This document shows, in pieces, positions 60,359 through 61,616 of a stretch of DNA of 61,616 nt. The notes under the pieces are model-generated. The model did not search any database and had not been told where the DNA came from. It worked only from the letters and a program-made list of their open reading frames with translations. Each line of letters begins with the position of its first letter. The first letter of the stretch is position 1. The DNA lies in assembly GCA_026416875.1 (NCBI GenBank), contig JAOAEI010000003.1:1-61616 (forward strand), written 5' to 3'. The stretch comes from Caloramator sp. Lineage in GTDB: Bacteria > Bacillota > Clostridia > Clostridiales > Caloramatoraceae. A program made the translations under genes and the position numbers.

Positions 60359-60562
60359 ATAAGCCGAAATAGAGACTGAAAAAATTCTGTGTAAAGTAAG
60401 TAAAAACTTTAATTGTGGTAATAAATAGAAACATAGGCTCTTTGTAATAGTTGCTGCGTATATTTAATAAGAATGCCAATTTCGTTTTATAAAACATAGT
60501 TTTAAGAGAATTTCAATCAAGTAAAACTATATAGTCAATTTGTATCAAAATCATCGTCCAAA

Positions 60563-60626
60563 GACAAAATATAAACTTTAATTTTGATACAATTGTCTTG
60601 AAGCTTTAAGTTTCAAGGCTTTTTTA
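60563..60626 (+). repeat. Repeat copy B ending in terminator-like CTTGAAGCtttaaGTTTCAAGGCTTTTTT
   Basis: Matches 58155-58226 apart from a 7-nt indel and few substitutions; just before truncated recombinase. Confidence 0.7.
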
Positions 60627-60636
60627 CTTTTTTGAG

Positions 60637-61616
60637 ATGGCAGCCTTATCACATATAACTTTTATCTCAGCAATGTTAAGTCTTGCAAAAGAGAAAAGCC
60701 GTTCCATAAGTGAAAACGTAACCTGGGGACAGAGAAAAAGATTTGCAGACGGTAAAGTAAGCCTTCCATACAAGCATTTTTTAGGATATGAAAAAGGAGA
60801 AGATGGATATCCTAAAATAGTCGAGGAAGAAGCAAAGATTGTAAGGCTTATATATAAGCTTTTTCTTGAAGGCAAAACACCATTAAGCATAGCAAAGTAT
60901 TTAACAGAAAATAATATTCCAACACCAGCAGGTAAGAAAATATGGCACCAGAGCATTATTTTAAGTATTCTTCAAAACGAAAAGTATAAAGGAGATGCAA
61001 TTTTACAAAAGACTTTAACATTAGATTTTCTAACTAAGAAAAGAAAGAAAAACGAAGGGGAAGTTCCACAGTATTATGTTGAAAATAGCCATCCACCAAT
61101 TATACCACCTGAAGTATTTGATTTAGTTCAGACTGAGATAAAAAAGAGAAAAGAAGTAAAGGGATATAAAACAGGAGGCAGCTACTTTGCAGGTAAGATT
61201 GTATGTGGTGAATGTGGAAGTTTTTATGGTAGAAAGGTTTGGCATTCTAATAGTAAATATAGAAGGATTATATGGCAATGCAACTCTAAGTTTAAGAATG
61301 ATAAAAAATGTACCACACCACACCTTTATGAGGATAAAATTAAGAAGGCTTTTGTTGAAGTATTCAATAGCTTGATTGAAAACAAGGAAGAAATTTTAAA
61401 AGGATATGAAGATATATTACAAGCCTTAACAGATACCACAAAGCTTGATATGGAAAGTGTTAAGCTACAAAGTGAATTAGAAGTAGTTAGCGAAATGATT
61501 AGAAAATGTGTAGAGGAGAATGCTCATAAAGCTTTAAACCAAGAAGAGTATAACGAAAAATATGATGCATTAGTTAAAAGGTATGAAAGTATTAAAGAGG
61601 AACTTGAAAGGATAGA
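60637..61616 (+). pseudogene. N-terminally truncated large serine recombinase, paralogue of 52781-54364, runs off window
   Basis: SLAKEKSRSISENVTWGQRKRFADGKVSLPYKHFLGYEKGEDGYPKIVEEEAKIVRLIYKLFLEGKTPLSIAKYLTENNIPTPAGKK...; catalytic Ser domain missing. Confidence 0.88.

Noticed and set aside
60255-60497. 80-aa minus-strand ORF MFYKTKLAFLLNIRSNY...
   Set aside because: Runs through a strong minus-strand hairpin/T-run at 60340-60358 and shows no recognisable domain; the region looks like degraded DNA, possibly an IS remnant, but I could not support a family.

Overview
This is an AT-rich Clostridia-like (Firmicutes) chromosomal segment. It starts with a housekeeping block: eno 3' end, secG, membrane pyrophosphatase, HD-domain protein, rnr, smpB and ssrA/tmRNA. 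An accretion zone follows ssrA, with an intact IS21-family element (6-bp target duplication TTCGGA) and a type III restriction-modification pair. Next comes a nearly complete HK97-type siphoprophage, about 15-54.4 kb, with all genes on the + strand. It covers regulation, replication (family-B polymerase, primase-helicase, Sak4-like ATPase), HNH/terminase, head, tail, lysis and tandem large serine recombinases. After it lies a cargo/remnant zone holding a compact RiPP-like locus (30-aa Cys-containing peptide, radical-SAM/SPASM enzyme, ABC exporter), an orphan Rhs C-terminal toxin with a probable immunity gene, and a truncated second serine recombinase that runs off the window. The most notable observations are: (i) the RiPP-like locus with a short ...DSCCSSRG peptide; (ii) a class-3 (WCT-type) intein inserted inside the TerL Walker A motif; (iii) a duplicated 10-bp-periodic CACT-repeat promoter plus immediate terminator module upstream of a late operon that contains several intrinsic terminators; (iv) 11-bp-phased iterons beside an AT-rich tract after the primase; (v) duplicated hairpin leaders; and (vi) moron-type insertions (DUF4238-like gene, paired PD-(D/E)XK-like genes) in the head/tail operon. 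All calls come from reading the sequence; no database search was run.
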